From NCBI GenBank assembly GCA_017305715.1, contig JAFKKG010000012.1, forward strand, positions 1 through 64,000: DNA of 64,000 nucleotides, in the 5' to 3' direction. The position numbers and the translations under genes were made by a program. The DNA is from Hyphomicrobiales bacterium. GTDB lineage: Bacteria > Pseudomonadota > Alphaproteobacteria > Rhizobiales > Xanthobacteraceae. Numbering within the stretch: position 1 is the first letter of the stretch; each line of letters starts with the position of its first letter. The notes beneath the pieces are model-generated. The model did no database searches. It had not been told where the DNA came from and was given only the letters and a program-made list of their open reading frames with translations. Shown here piece after piece: positions 40,855-50,218 of this stretch.

Positions 40855-42169
40855 AGCGCACCGGCAATTTCCGGATGGCATGAACAAAGTTGTTCGGCGC
40901 CATTTCGATGCCGCCGGCGTATTCGATGTCCGGTAGCCGCGTCAGCAACTGGCGATAGACTTCTTCGAGCTGCAACTGGGCCACGCGCTTGCCGATGCAG
41001 ACATGCGGGCCGAAGCCGAAGGCGATGTTCTTGGCGGCGTTGGCGCGGCGGATGTCGAGCCTGTCCGGGTCGGGGAAAACGGCGGGGTCGCGGTTGGCGG
41101 CGCCGTAATACATGATGACTTTTTCGCCGGCGGCGATCTTCTGGCGGCCGATCTCGGTATCTTCGGTGGCGGTGCGGCGCATGTAGATGACAGGGCTGAT
41201 CATGCGGATCAATTCGTCCACCGCGTTCGGCAGCAGCGACAGATCGTTCATCAGTGCGCGCTTCTGATCGGGGAATTCGGTCAGCAGCTTCATCGAGCCG
41301 GAAATCGAATTGCGCGTGGTATCGTTGCCGGCGAACACGATCAGCAGCCAGGAGCCGTCGAGATATTCGTCGCGCAGCAACTCGCCGTCGATGGTGGCGC
41401 GCGCGATGGCGCTCATCAGGTCCGGCTTCGGATCGGCGCGTCGCTTCTGCAGCATGTGCTGGCCATAGGCGAACATCTCGGAGACGTTTTCGTTGAACGC
41501 CTTGACGAATGCCATGAACTCCGGTGTCGGCTGCGGATTCTTGCGCTGGGTCGCCGCGACATGGCCGGCCACTTCGAGGTAGTGCATCCAGTCGAGGAAT
41601 TTCGTACGGTCGGATTCCGGCACGCCGAGGATTTCGCACAGCGTGAACAGCGGCAGGCGCGACGACAGCGTCTCGACCAGGTCGCATTCGCCAAGCCCGG
41701 CCATGCCGTCGATCAGCCGCGTGGTCTCATGGGCCACCTTCTCCCGGACTCCGGCGAGGTAGCCAGGCGTGAAATAGGGCATGTGCTCCTTGCGAAGTTG
41801 CAGGTGCCACGGCGCGTCCATGTTGATCATGGCGTCGACGGAGGCGCGGAACAGCAGCGGGTGCCGCGTCTCGGGCGGGCCATAGGCCATCAGGATGCCG
41901 CCCTTTTGCGACGAGAAGGTCTTGGGATCGCCGTCGACGCGCATCACGTCGTTATACTGGGTCAGCGCCCAGAAGCCGGGGCCGTTATTGCCCTCGCGCT
42001 GCCATGCCACCGGCGCCTCGTGACGCAGTTTTGCGTAGATGTCGAACGGCTGTCCCTGCAGGAACAGTTCGACATTGGACAGCGCGTCCGCCTCGATCTC
42101 GGGGTAGGCCTTGGAAAATACGGGTCCACTCGGCAGGCCCATGGGGAAGTCTTCGCTCAGAAGGCGCAT
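40832..42169 (-). CDS. Cytochrome P450
   Basis: 445 residues. Class I bacterial P450: oxygen-binding I-helix AGNDTTRN (about 280-287), the ExxR motif ELIR (319-322), and the heme loop FGFGPHVCIGKR with the axial ligand C391. Needs ferredoxin and a reductase, not encoded in this window. It is adjacent to the Baeyer-Villiger monooxygenase and to the Liv-type importer, so the set may degrade an imported hydrophobic compound. Confidence 0.93.
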   Translation of the reverse strand: MRLLSEDFPMGLPSGPVFSKAYPEIEADALSNVELFLQGQPFDIYAKLRHEAPVAWQREGNNGPGFWALTQYNDVMRVDGDPKTFSSQKGGILMAYGPPETRHPLLFRASVDAMINMDAPWHLQLRKEHMPYFTPGYLAGVREKVAHETTRLIDGMAGLGECDLVETLSSRLPLFTLCEILGVPESDRTKFLDWMHYLEVAGHVAATQRKNPQPTPEFMAFVKAFNENVSEMFAYGQHMLQKRRADPKPDLMSAIARATIDGELLRDEYLDGSWLLIVFAGNDTTRNSISGSMKLLTEFPDQKRALMNDLSLLPNAVDELIRMISPVIYMRRTATEDTEIGRQKIAAGEKVIMYYGAANRDPAVFPDPDRLDIRRANAAKNIAFGFGPHVCIGKRVAQLQLEEVYRQLLTRLPDIEYAGGIEMAPNNFVHAIRKLPVRFTPQRSI

Positions 42170-42231
42170 CGGCTGGTTTCTCCGGTCAGGCCGCCAAGTT
42201 TACGGGAAGCTGTTCGCGCCGTCTTGCGCCA

Positions 42232-42969
42232 TCAGGCTACGCCGCCGAGATAGAGTCGCTTGACGATGTCGTTGCCCTTCAACTCGTCGACGGAACCGGC
42301 CGAAACCACGATCTCGCCATGCACGATGATGTAACCGCGGTTGGCGATGCGGATCGCCTGATTAAAATTCTGTTCCGCCATCAGCACGGTGAGGCCGAGG
42401 CGCTGGTTGAGGTCGCCGATCTTGCTGATGGTCTGCGACACCAATAGCGGCGACAGGCCGACCGACGGCTCGTCGACCAATAGCAGGCGCGGCGAGGACA
42501 TCAGCGCGCGGGCGATGGCGAGCATCTGCTGCTGGCCGCCCGACATCGTGCCGGCGAGCTGCTTTTTGAGGTCCTTCAGCACCGGAAAGGTCTCGAACGC
42601 CTGCGCCAGGTTTTTGTCGATGTCGCGCCGGGCGGCCTTGCGGAAGGCGCCGAGCATCAGGTTTTCCAGCACGGTCAGTTTTGGAAACAGCCGCCGCCCT
42701 TCCGGCACCATCGCGACACCGAGATCGACGATCGCTTCCGGCGACAGCTTGGTCAGGTCGTGCGCGGTGCCGTCGATCGTCAGCTGCACGATGCCGCGCT
42801 GCGGCCGGACCAAGCCGGCGACGCATTTCATCAGCGTGCTCTTGCCGTTGCCATTGGTGCCGAGCAGGGCGACGGTCTCGCCGGAGGCGACATCGAGCGA
42901 GACGCCGCGCAGCGCCTTGACGGCGCCGTAACCCGCATCGAGGCCTGAGATTGCGAGGCTAAGTGCCAA
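42232..42969 (-). CDS. livF: Branched-chain amino acid-type ABC transporter ATPase LivF
   Basis: 245 residues from a TTG at 42969 with GCAGGAGG upstream. Walker A GTNGNGKST, signature MSGGQQQMLAIAR and Walker B LLLVDEPSVGLS are complete. LivF-type features: GYGAVKALRGVSLDV and PEGRRLFPKLTV. It overlaps livG by 11 bases. Last of a livKHMGF order reading leftwards. Substrate is not necessarily amino acids. Liv-type systems also carry aromatic acids. Confidence 0.9.
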   Translation of the reverse strand: MALSLAISGLDAGYGAVKALRGVSLDVASGETVALLGTNGNGKSTLMKCVAGLVRPQRGIVQLTIDGTAHDLTKLSPEAIVDLGVAMVPEGRRLFPKLTVLENLMLGAFRKAARRDIDKNLAQAFETFPVLKDLKKQLAGTMSGGQQQMLAIARALMSSPRLLLVDEPSVGLSPLLVSQTISKIGDLNQRLGLTVLMAEQNFNQAIRIANRGYIIVHGEIVVSAGSVDELKGNDIVKRLYLGGVA

Positions 42970-43699
42970 GATAGGCCTCCTGCACCCGCTGGTTGGCCAT
43001 CACTTCGTTCGGCGCACCGATCGCGATGATCTTGCCGGCGTCGAGGCACATCACGCGCTGCGAAAACCGCATCACGGCCTGCATGATGTGCTCGATCATG
43101 ATCACCGTGATGTCATGCTCCGCAAGGCTCATCAGCAGATCGAGCACCTCGTCGACTTCCGAACTGGAGAGCCCGGCCATCGCCTCGTCGGAGATCAACA
43201 GCTTCGGCCGCGTCGCCATCGCGCGCGCGAGCTCCATCTTGCGCAATTCGACCTGGCTCAGCGTGGTCGCCGACGCGTCGGCCTTGGAGGCGAGACCCAT
43301 GCCTGATAGAATCGACATCGCGGTTTCGTGCCGGTGCGCGGCGGAGGTGAAATCGCCGGCGGCGGCCGCGAAATCGAGCGCGACCATCAGATTTTCGACC
43401 ACCGTCATGCTGCGGAACGGCCGCGGGATCTGGAAGCTGCGCGCGATGCCGCGGCGGGTGCGGACATGCGCCGGCAATTGCGTGATGTCCTCGCCGCGGA
43501 ACAGCACGGTGCGGGCCTCGGTGCGGAACGCGCCGGAGATGCAATTGATCAGCGTCGTCTTGCCGGAGCCGTTGGGGCCGATCAGGCCAAAGCGCTCGCC
43601 GGGCTTGATATCGACGCTGACATTGTCGAGCGCGGTAAACCCGCCGAAGCGTTTTGTCAGCCCCGATATCTGCAGCAGTGGCGCGTCGGGAGGTGTCAT
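42959..43699 (-). CDS. livG: Branched-chain amino acid-type ABC transporter ATPase LivG
   Basis: 246 residues from ATG 43699 with GGAGGG upstream. Walker A GPNGSGKTT (about 44-52), signature LSQVELRKMELARAM, Walker B LISDEAMAGLSSSEV. The LSQVELRK signature is a divergent form of LSGGQ (Q and V replace G-G), which is unusual. LivG-type N-terminus LQISGLTKRFGGFTALDNVS. The start overlaps the livM stop by ATGA. Confidence 0.9.
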   Translation of the reverse strand: MTPPDAPLLQISGLTKRFGGFTALDNVSVDIKPGERFGLIGPNGSGKTTLINCISGAFRTEARTVLFRGEDITQLPAHVRTRRGIARSFQIPRPFRSMTVVENLMVALDFAAAAGDFTSAAHRHETAMSILSGMGLASKADASATTLSQVELRKMELARAMATRPKLLISDEAMAGLSSSEVDEVLDLLMSLAEHDITVIMIEHIMQAVMRFSQRVMCLDAGKIIAIGAPNEVMANQRVQEAYLGT

Positions 43700-44649
43700 G
43701 ACTTGCCCTCCTTGCGACGAATCCGGCGCAAGAGGCCGATCAGCCCTTCGGGTGCGGCGACCACGAACAGCACCAGCATGACGCCGAGCACCAGCACGTT
43801 GATTTCCGAGGAGATCGTCACGGTCAGCAATTGCTGGGTCGAGCCGAGCAGGATGGCGCCGACGATCGGACCTGCCCAATGCGCGGTGCCGCCGATCAGC
43901 GACATCGCGAGCACCGAGACCGAGTAATTGAGATTGAACGCCGACGAAGGATCCGCGTATTGCAGGTACATCGCCGCGGGCGCGCCGGCCGCGCACATCA
44001 GCGCGCCGGAGATCACGCACGCCAGCACCTTGAGCCGCAGGGTCGGCACGCCTGTGCATTCCGCGGCAAGCTCATCGTCCCGCAGCGCCTGCAGGCCCCG
44101 GCCGATCCAGGAATTCTGGATGTAGCGCGAGATCGCGACCGCGAGCACCACGAGCGCGGCCTGGACGAAAAACAGCATCTGCACATAGCCCGAGAACGGC
44201 CAGGTCACCGGCGGCCGCAGCAACTGGATGCCGGCCGCGCCGCCGACATAGCGCCAGTTGGTGATCGAGGTCTCGATCACGATGGTCAGCGCGATGGTCG
44301 CGATCGAGAAGAAGATGCCCTGCATGCGCAGGGTCAGCAGGCCGAGCAAGAAGCCCATCAGGGCGCCGACGGCGGCAGCCGCGGCGATCTGCACGAGGAG
44401 GGGCGCACCCGCCACCTTGAACAGGAACACGGCGGTGTAGACGCCCATGCCGAAGAACGCGCTGGTGCCGAAATTCACGTAACCGGCATGGCCGCCGAGG
44501 ATGCTCCAGGCCACCGCCAGCACGATGAATTGCAGGATCACATAGCCGGCGAAGAACGGGTATTCGTTGCCGATGAGCTTCGTCATCAGTGCGATGGCGA
44601 CCAGAAAGACGATCGCCCCGATCCAGAAGAAGATGCCGCGCCGCTTCAT
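43696..44649 (-). CDS. livM: Branched-chain amino acid-type ABC permease LivM
   Basis: 317 residues from ATG 44649 (MKRRGIFFWIGAIVFLVAIA). About ten hydrophobic segments of the LivM family with YVNFGTSAFFGMGVYTAVFL and the conserved AGAPAAMYL and SLIGGTAHWAGPIVGAILL regions. Overlaps livH and livG by four bases each, a tightly coupled operon. Confidence 0.88.
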   Translation of the reverse strand: MKRRGIFFWIGAIVFLVAIALMTKLIGNEYPFFAGYVILQFIVLAVAWSILGGHAGYVNFGTSAFFGMGVYTAVFLFKVAGAPLLVQIAAAAAVGALMGFLLGLLTLRMQGIFFSIATIALTIVIETSITNWRYVGGAAGIQLLRPPVTWPFSGYVQMLFFVQAALVVLAVAISRYIQNSWIGRGLQALRDDELAAECTGVPTLRLKVLACVISGALMCAAGAPAAMYLQYADPSSAFNLNYSVSVLAMSLIGGTAHWAGPIVGAILLGSTQQLLTVTISSEINVLVLGVMLVLFVVAAPEGLIGLLRRIRRKEGKS

Positions 44650-45527
44650 GATCGCCTGCCGAACAGGCCCTGCGGCCGCACGGCGAGAACGCCGAGCAGC
44701 ATCGCAAACGAGATCGCCGGCGCCCAGGAGGCGCCGAACAGCGTCAGCACGATCGATTCGGCGACGCCGAGGATGATGGCGGCAACCAGGGTGCCGGTCA
44801 TGCTGCCGAGCCCGGCCATGACGACGACGCAGAAGGTGCGCCCGATATAGGCGCGGTCGAGCGTTGGATCGACCGGGGCGACGATGATCAGCAGCGCGCC
44901 TGATATGCCGAGCACGGCGGTGGCGATGCCGAACGCCCACTGCTTGATCCGGATCGGATTGGCGCCCATCAGCCGCAGCGCCTCCTGATCCTGCGCGACG
45001 GCGCGGATCGCGCGGCCCATGAAGGTCTTCGACAAATAAAGTGCCAGCAGGATCGTCAGGCCGGCGGCGACCGCGAACGCCACCAGAAGCCGGAACGGAA
45101 TCCGCATGTCGCCGATCCGCCAGGCCTTGCCGATATAGGTCGCGGTGACCGAGCGCTGATCGACGCCGAATTGCAGGATGATCAGCACCTCGATGATGAA
45201 GGCGATGCCGAAGAAGAACGCGATGCCGCGCACGCCGGCATCGCTGCCGCGCTTTTCGAAGGTTTCGTAATAGAGGCGATAGGCGGCAAGACCGAGTACG
45301 AACAGGAACGGCGTGATCAGCAGCCCCGCCAGCAGCGGGTCGATCCCATAATGTTCGTTGAGCACATACACGGCGTAGGACGCCAGCACCAGAAACGCCG
45401 GGTGCGCGACGTGGGGAACGTCGAGCAGGCCGAATGCGACCGATAGACCGAGGCTGACGGCCGCGTAGAAGCAGCCGAGCAGCACCCCGAGCACCACTGC
45501 ATCGAGCAGCAGGTCAAATGAAAACAC
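44646..45527 (-). CDS. livH: Branched-chain amino acid-type ABC permease LivH
   Basis: 293 residues from a GTG at 45527 preceded by GGGGGAC. Eight hydrophobic helices of the LivH family: SVAFGLLDVPHVAHPAFLVL (the G-L-x-N/D-x-x-H region) and VAQDQEALRLMGANPIRIKQ as the ATPase-docking loop. Overlaps livM by ATGA. The binding protein gene begins 136 bases away. Confidence 0.88.
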   Translation of the reverse strand: MFSFDLLLDAVVLGVLLGCFYAAVSLGLSVAFGLLDVPHVAHPAFLVLASYAVYVLNEHYGIDPLLAGLLITPFLFVLGLAAYRLYYETFEKRGSDAGVRGIAFFFGIAFIIEVLIILQFGVDQRSVTATYIGKAWRIGDMRIPFRLLVAFAVAAGLTILLALYLSKTFMGRAIRAVAQDQEALRLMGANPIRIKQWAFGIATAVLGISGALLIIVAPVDPTLDRAYIGRTFCVVVMAGLGSMTGTLVAAIILGVAESIVLTLFGASWAPAISFAMLLGVLAVRPQGLFGRRS

Positions 45528-45663
45528 GCAACGTCCCCCTTGACCCGCTCCCGAGCCGCCGCTTTCCCGGTTCGTGCACGCCCGTCAATTCCATTCCCTT
45601 GCTCGGGAGGCGAATGCGCCGACCGTGGTCAATGCATCCGGACCGGAGCGAAGCCGCGAAAGC

Positions 45664-46920
45664 CTATTTCCGGGCCGCCTCGAAGGGACTGATGAGATCG
45701 CCGGACTTCATTTTCTCCGGGAACAGGATCACCTGGGTGCCCGGCTTGCGGAACTGATCGATATTCTTGTCGACGACGCCGCGGAATTGCGCTTGCAGGG
45801 TCGCGGATTCCTTGCGCTCGCCGTCCGCCGAAAACGAGATCGGGCCGACGATGGTCTTGTGCTCGTTCTCGCGCAGGTATTTCGCGAGCGCTTTCTGGTC
45901 GAGCGACCCCACCGCCTTGACGGCCTGCTCGAGCATTTCACCGCTGGCGTAGCCGAACGGCGCCAGATAATAGCCGAGCGGGTCGACCTTGGCTTCGATG
46001 GCGCGCTTGGTGTATTTCTCGAAGAACGCCTTGGTGCCTTCATTGATCATGCTCGGTTCCGGCAGCCAGGTGTTGTAGTTGACGACGCCGTTGAGCAGCG
46101 AGCCGAGGTTTTCCATGACCGCGCCGAATTGCAGGCCGACCATGCCGCCGCCGAAGATCTTGACGTTGTCGCCGATCCCGATTTCGTTCACGGCGCGCAA
46201 AATTCCGGCCGAATCCGGCGGATAGGACGCGACATAGACGATGTCTGGCTTGGCGGCCTTGAGCGCGCGCAGGATCGAGGAGAATTCCACCGTGTTGGGC
46301 GGATAGGCCTGGTCGAACACAACAGGCATGTTCATCCGCTTGGCGACGTCGCGTGCGGTCACCGCCAGATTCTGCGCGAATTCCTGGTCGGCCGAGAGCA
46401 GCGCGACGGTCTTGCCGCCGGCCTTCTGGCCAAGCTCGAGGAACGAGGCCGCCCAGCTGTCGGCCGGTCCCCATGGCGCGTTGTTGAACCACATGTCGTG
46501 GCCCACCTTGCTGTTCACCTGGAACGAGAAGTTGCCCATCAACAGCAGGCCGCGCTGCTTGACCATCGGCATCAGCGGCGCGGTCGGCACGGTCGCATAG
46601 GGCGCGAACAGGATATCAACCTTGTCGACGTCCAGGAGTTTCGAATAGATCGCAGGGGTTTCCGAAGCGCTCGACTTGTCGTCATAGACGATGAGTTCGA
46701 CCTTGCGGCCGAGCAGGCCGCCCTTGGCATTGACGTCGTCGCGCCAGATTTCGATGCCGAGCTGCGAGGCCTTGCCGCCGCCGGCCAGACCGCCGGTTTG
46801 CGCCATCGACATGCCGATCTTGATCGGCGGTTGCTGGGCGAGGGCGGCTGAAGTGAGCCCAAAAGTTAGGCCAAGCACGGCGGTGGCGATCGTTCCGCCG
46901 AGAAGCGTCCTGCGTTCCAT
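45664..46920 (-). CDS. livK: Periplasmic binding protein of the LivK type
   Basis: 418 residues from ATG 46920 with GGGAGGATC upstream. An N-terminal export signal (ERRTLLGGTIATAVLGLTFG to AALAQQ), then the two-lobed Peripla_BP_6 fold: KIGMSMAQTGGLAGGGKASQ, LIVYDDKSSASETPAIY and SADQEFAQNLAVTARD. First gene of the Liv set reading leftwards. Length is typical. Substrate unclear, since these receptors bind amino acids, amides or aromatic acids. Confidence 0.88.
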   Translation of the reverse strand: MERRTLLGGTIATAVLGLTFGLTSAALAQQPPIKIGMSMAQTGGLAGGGKASQLGIEIWRDDVNAKGGLLGRKVELIVYDDKSSASETPAIYSKLLDVDKVDILFAPYATVPTAPLMPMVKQRGLLLMGNFSFQVNSKVGHDMWFNNAPWGPADSWAASFLELGQKAGGKTVALLSADQEFAQNLAVTARDVAKRMNMPVVFDQAYPPNTVEFSSILRALKAAKPDIVYVASYPPDSAGILRAVNEIGIGDNVKIFGGGMVGLQFGAVMENLGSLLNGVVNYNTWLPEPSMINEGTKAFFEKYTKRAIEAKVDPLGYYLAPFGYASGEMLEQAVKAVGSLDQKALAKYLRENEHKTIVGPISFSADGERKESATLQAQFRGVVDKNIDQFRKPGTQVILFPEKMKSGDLISPFEAARK

Positions 46921-47287
46921 TGATCCTCCCAAGGGTCCTGTTTTTGTTCGGTTCTTGCTGCCTGTCCGCGCTCTATGGCGCCTTTGCCGCAAGGTTAGAA
47001 CTAAAGCCAGCCCGGCCACAAGCCACAATGAAACGCAGATGCGCCCTTTGGCACCCTACATTCGTGGGGATCATCCGAAGCGGCGATGGCGCGGCGGTTG
47101 GGTGGGCGGCGGTTTCAGGATCGTGCGGCCGGGAGATGGGAGACGGGACAGCCGCCGCACACGGACCAGTAGCGGCGATTGCACACGGTAGAGTTTCAGA
47201 ACACAGTGCGAACGAGGTACCGGAGCCGTCCCCAAAGCGGCAGGGCTCCGGCTAAACGCGCGCACGCGATCGTTGGAGGTATCCGCC

Positions 47288-48457
47288 ATGGCGAAAATCA
47301 GGGTCGGTCTGGCCGGCTGCGGTTTCGTGTCCGAGCTGCATATGTATGCTTACAAGCGCGTCTACGGCGTGGACGTCGAGGTCCGGGCGGTCGCGGCGCG
47401 GGGCGATCATGTGCGCGAGTTTGCCCGTCGGCACCAGATCGCGACGGCATATCGCAGCTTTCGCGAATTGATCGCCGACAGCGAACTCGATGTCATCGAT
47501 ATCTGCACGCCGCCCAATCTGCACGCCGCGATGATCGTCGAGGCGATGCAGGCCGGCAAGCACGTGATCTGCGAAAAGCCGTTCGCGGGCTATTTCGGGC
47601 GCGACGGCGACAAGGCGCCGATCGGCAAGCATGTGCCCAAGGCAGTGATGTACCAGCGCGTGCTGGAGGAGATGGAAAAGACCCGCGCGGCAATCGGGAA
47701 GACCGGAAAACTCTTCATGTATGCCGAGGACTGGATCTACGCGCCCGCGGTGGCCAAGACCGTCGAGATCCTGCGCGCCACCAAGGACAAGATCCTGTTC
47801 ATGAAGGGTGAGGAGAGCCACAGCGGCTCGCATGCGGCGCATGCCGCGCAATGGGCGATGACCGGCGGCGGCTCGCTGATCCGCATGGGATGCCACCCGC
47901 TATCTGCGGTGCTCTATCTGAAGCAGGTCGAGGCCAGGGCGCGGGGCGAGGCGATCAGCGTCACCGGCGTGACCTGCGATGTCGGCAACGTCGCGGCGTG
48001 CCTCGGGCCAAACGAGCGCGGCGTCATCAAGTCCAATCCGGTCGATGTCGAGGATTGGGGCACGCTCACCGCCACCTTCTCCGACGGCACCAAGGCGACG
48101 ATCTTTTCCGGCGACATGATCGCGGGCGGCGTGCGCAATCTGATCGAAACCTATACCAGCGGCGGCGCGCTGTTCGCCAACATCACGCCGAACAATCACA
48201 TGATGAGCTACCAGACCTCCGAGGAAAAGCTGGCGAGCGTCTACATCACCGAAAAGGTCGACCGCAAGACCGGCTGGCAATATGTCTGCCTCGAGGAGGA
48301 ATGGACGCGTGGCTATCTGCAGGAAATCCAGGATTTCATGGAATGCGTCGCGACCGGCCGGCAGCCGCTTGCGGACCTCGCGCTGGCCTTCGAAACGATC
48401 AAGGTCAATTATGCCGGCTATTGGGCGGCCGAGGAGGGGCGGCGGGTGACGCTGTGA
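47288..48457 (+). CDS. Gfo/Idh/MocA-family oxidoreductase
   Basis: 389 residues from ATG 47288 with TTGGAGGT upstream. N-terminal NAD(P) Rossmann domain with GLAGCGFVSELHMYAY, IDICTPPNLH and the catalytic Lys in CEKPFAGYF. After this Lys there is an insertion (FGRDGDKAPIGKHVPKAVMY) longer than in most relatives. The C-terminal alpha/beta domain includes GSLIRMGCHPLSAVLY with the active-site His. Oxidises or reduces a polyol or sugar-like carbonyl. Divergent from livK. Confidence 0.88.
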   Translation: MAKIRVGLAGCGFVSELHMYAYKRVYGVDVEVRAVAARGDHVREFARRHQIATAYRSFRELIADSELDVIDICTPPNLHAAMIVEAMQAGKHVICEKPFAGYFGRDGDKAPIGKHVPKAVMYQRVLEEMEKTRAAIGKTGKLFMYAEDWIYAPAVAKTVEILRATKDKILFMKGEESHSGSHAAHAAQWAMTGGGSLIRMGCHPLSAVLYLKQVEARARGEAISVTGVTCDVGNVAACLGPNERGVIKSNPVDVEDWGTLTATFSDGTKATIFSGDMIAGGVRNLIETYTSGGALFANITPNNHMMSYQTSEEKLASVYITEKVDRKTGWQYVCLEEEWTRGYLQEIQDFMECVATGRQPLADLALAFETIKVNYAGYWAAEEGRRVTL

Positions 48458-48646
48458 GTGATCTCCCTCGCCCCGCTCCTGCGGAGTCGAGATGAGCGAA
48501 GCTCGCTCTTAGAGGGTTGGGGTGAGGGCACGGTGGGAGATGAGGTCGCGGCGAATCCCCCTCACCCGGAATTCAAGCTGCGCTTGAATTCCGACCTCTG
48601 CCCGCAAGCGGGGCGAGGTAAAGTGCCAGCGCGCTACCCGATCGCC
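48458..48646. repeat. Intergenic REP-like palindromes
   Basis: The 189 bases hold a perfect 11-bp inverted repeat (48568-48578 with 48582-48592, GGAATTCAAGC/GCTTGAATTCC) flanked by complementary CTCACCC/GGGTGAGG-type and CTCGCCCCGC/GCGGGGCGAG sequences (about 48468-48630). The layout is that of a REP/BIME unit at the end of an operon. No gene seen. Confidence 0.65.
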
Positions 48647-49957
48647 CTACGCCGCGTAGACCGATGATTTCGGCAGCGGGAATACCGGGTCCTGCGTCCT
48701 GATATTGGTCGGCCAGGCCACCGTGATGCGCTCGCCGGCGTTCTGCATCACGACCGGGGTCGAGCGCTCGTTCTGGCCGGCCATCGGTGTACCCGGTGGA
48801 TAGAACTTCACGCCGTAGCCCTGGATCGTGCCGCCCGGCGGGATGTCGACGTCGAGCGCGGCCTTGCGCACGGCCTCGGGATCGAAGCCGCCATATTTCG
48901 CCTTGGCGACGGGCAGCACGCTGTTGAGCAGGATCCAGGTCTGGTTGAAGCCCATCGAGCAGTGCGGCGGGACCTCGGTCGCGTTGGTTTTCGCCTTGTA
49001 GCGTTCGACCATGGTCTTGGTGAGATCGCCGATCCCCGGCGCCAGTTTGGCGGGGTCGAGCAATTGCGCCGGCACCGGGTCGATATTGCAGAAATTGTCG
49101 ATGTCCGCGCCGAAGGTGGCGCGCAGCTTGTCGAGTTGGCTGTAGCCCGCGCCGGCGCCGAACAGCATCTTGAATTTGAGGCCGCTCTCACGCGCCTGGC
49201 GCAGGAACAGGGTGATGTCAGGATTGTATCCGGCGTGCGAGATCACGTCGGCTCTGGCGCGCTTAAGCTTGGTCACCAGCACCGACAGATCAGGCGCCGA
49301 CGCCGAGTAACCTTCCTTGAGGACGATCTGGAGCCCGGCCTCCTTGGCATAGGCTTCGTCGGCCGCCGCAACGCCGACGCCGTAGGGGCCGTCCTCGTGA
49401 ATCAGCGCAACCTTGACGTCCTTCGGGTCCATGCCGAGCTTCGCCTTGCAATGCTCGGCGAGGAAGCCCGCAAAGGCCTGGCCGTACTGATCGGAATGAA
49501 TCTGCGCGCGGAAGACGTATTGCAGGTTCTTGTCCTTGAATACGGCGGTCGAGACCGCGGTCGTGATCCAGAGGATCTTCTTCTGTTGCTCGACCTTGGC
49601 TGCGAGCGGGACCGCGTGCGAACTTGCAAAGACGCCGGTGATGATGTCGATCTTTTCCTGGTCGATCAGGCGTACCGCCTCATTGATCGCGACCTCGGGC
49701 TTGCTCTGGGAATCGACCGCGACGCCGGCGACCTTGTACTTGCCGCCGACGCCACCCTTTTCATTGATGAGGTCGATGGCCGTCTGCGCGCCGATCGAGG
49801 AGGCGACCGATCCGCCCGCCGCAAAGGGGCCCGTCAGGTCGTAAACCAGGCCGATGCGTACCGTTTCGGCCTGCGCCTGCGCGCGTGTCCAATCGAAGCT
49901 GAATGCGGCGGCCGCAGCCGCGGAAGTCTTCAGCAGCGTCCTGCGTGAAGTGGGCAT
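48647..49957 (-). CDS. Tat-exported Liv-type periplasmic binding protein
   Basis: 436 residues. The twin-arginine start TSRRTLLKTSAAAAAAF precedes a two-lobed Peripla_BP_6 protein (VRIGLVYDLTGPFAAGGSVA, KIDIITGVFASSHAVPLAAK and VALIHEDGPYGVGVA). It has no transporter beside it and is separated from the livFGMHK set by the oxidoreductase gene, so it is an orphan receptor that may use that set. Its N-terminal leader region is 261 bases from the next gene on the other strand. Confidence 0.86.
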   Translation of the reverse strand: MPTSRRTLLKTSAAAAAAFSFDWTRAQAQAETVRIGLVYDLTGPFAAGGSVASSIGAQTAIDLINEKGGVGGKYKVAGVAVDSQSKPEVAINEAVRLIDQEKIDIITGVFASSHAVPLAAKVEQQKKILWITTAVSTAVFKDKNLQYVFRAQIHSDQYGQAFAGFLAEHCKAKLGMDPKDVKVALIHEDGPYGVGVAAADEAYAKEAGLQIVLKEGYSASAPDLSVLVTKLKRARADVISHAGYNPDITLFLRQARESGLKFKMLFGAGAGYSQLDKLRATFGADIDNFCNIDPVPAQLLDPAKLAPGIGDLTKTMVERYKAKTNATEVPPHCSMGFNQTWILLNSVLPVAKAKYGGFDPEAVRKAALDVDIPPGGTIQGYGVKFYPPGTPMAGQNERSTPVVMQNAGERITVAWPTNIRTQDPVFPLPKSSVYAA

Positions 49958-50218
49958 CGTGTCCTCCCATCGCGTTATGTTGGTTTTTCTTGGGTTTTTC
50001 TTGCTTATGGACGAGTATTTTGACTATGCGCGGGAAAGTCAACATTGGCCGTCGTAGCAGTTCGTCGGGACGCTGGCCGGCGCGAACGGTTGCACCGCGA
50101 AAGCGACGTTCGCCTTCGCTGCAAGGCGTCGGAGGTTTTCCGGAAGACCCAAGGCGTTCATAAAAACGATCGAATGCTGGCAGAGGAGAGCATCTCCGTC
50201 AGTCGTGGAGGCATCATC

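Noticed and set aside
50045-50218. Upstream extension of the DUF2066 gene
   Set aside because: No ribosome-binding site supports the earlier starts. The GTG at 50219 has GGAGG and gives a normal signal/anchor.
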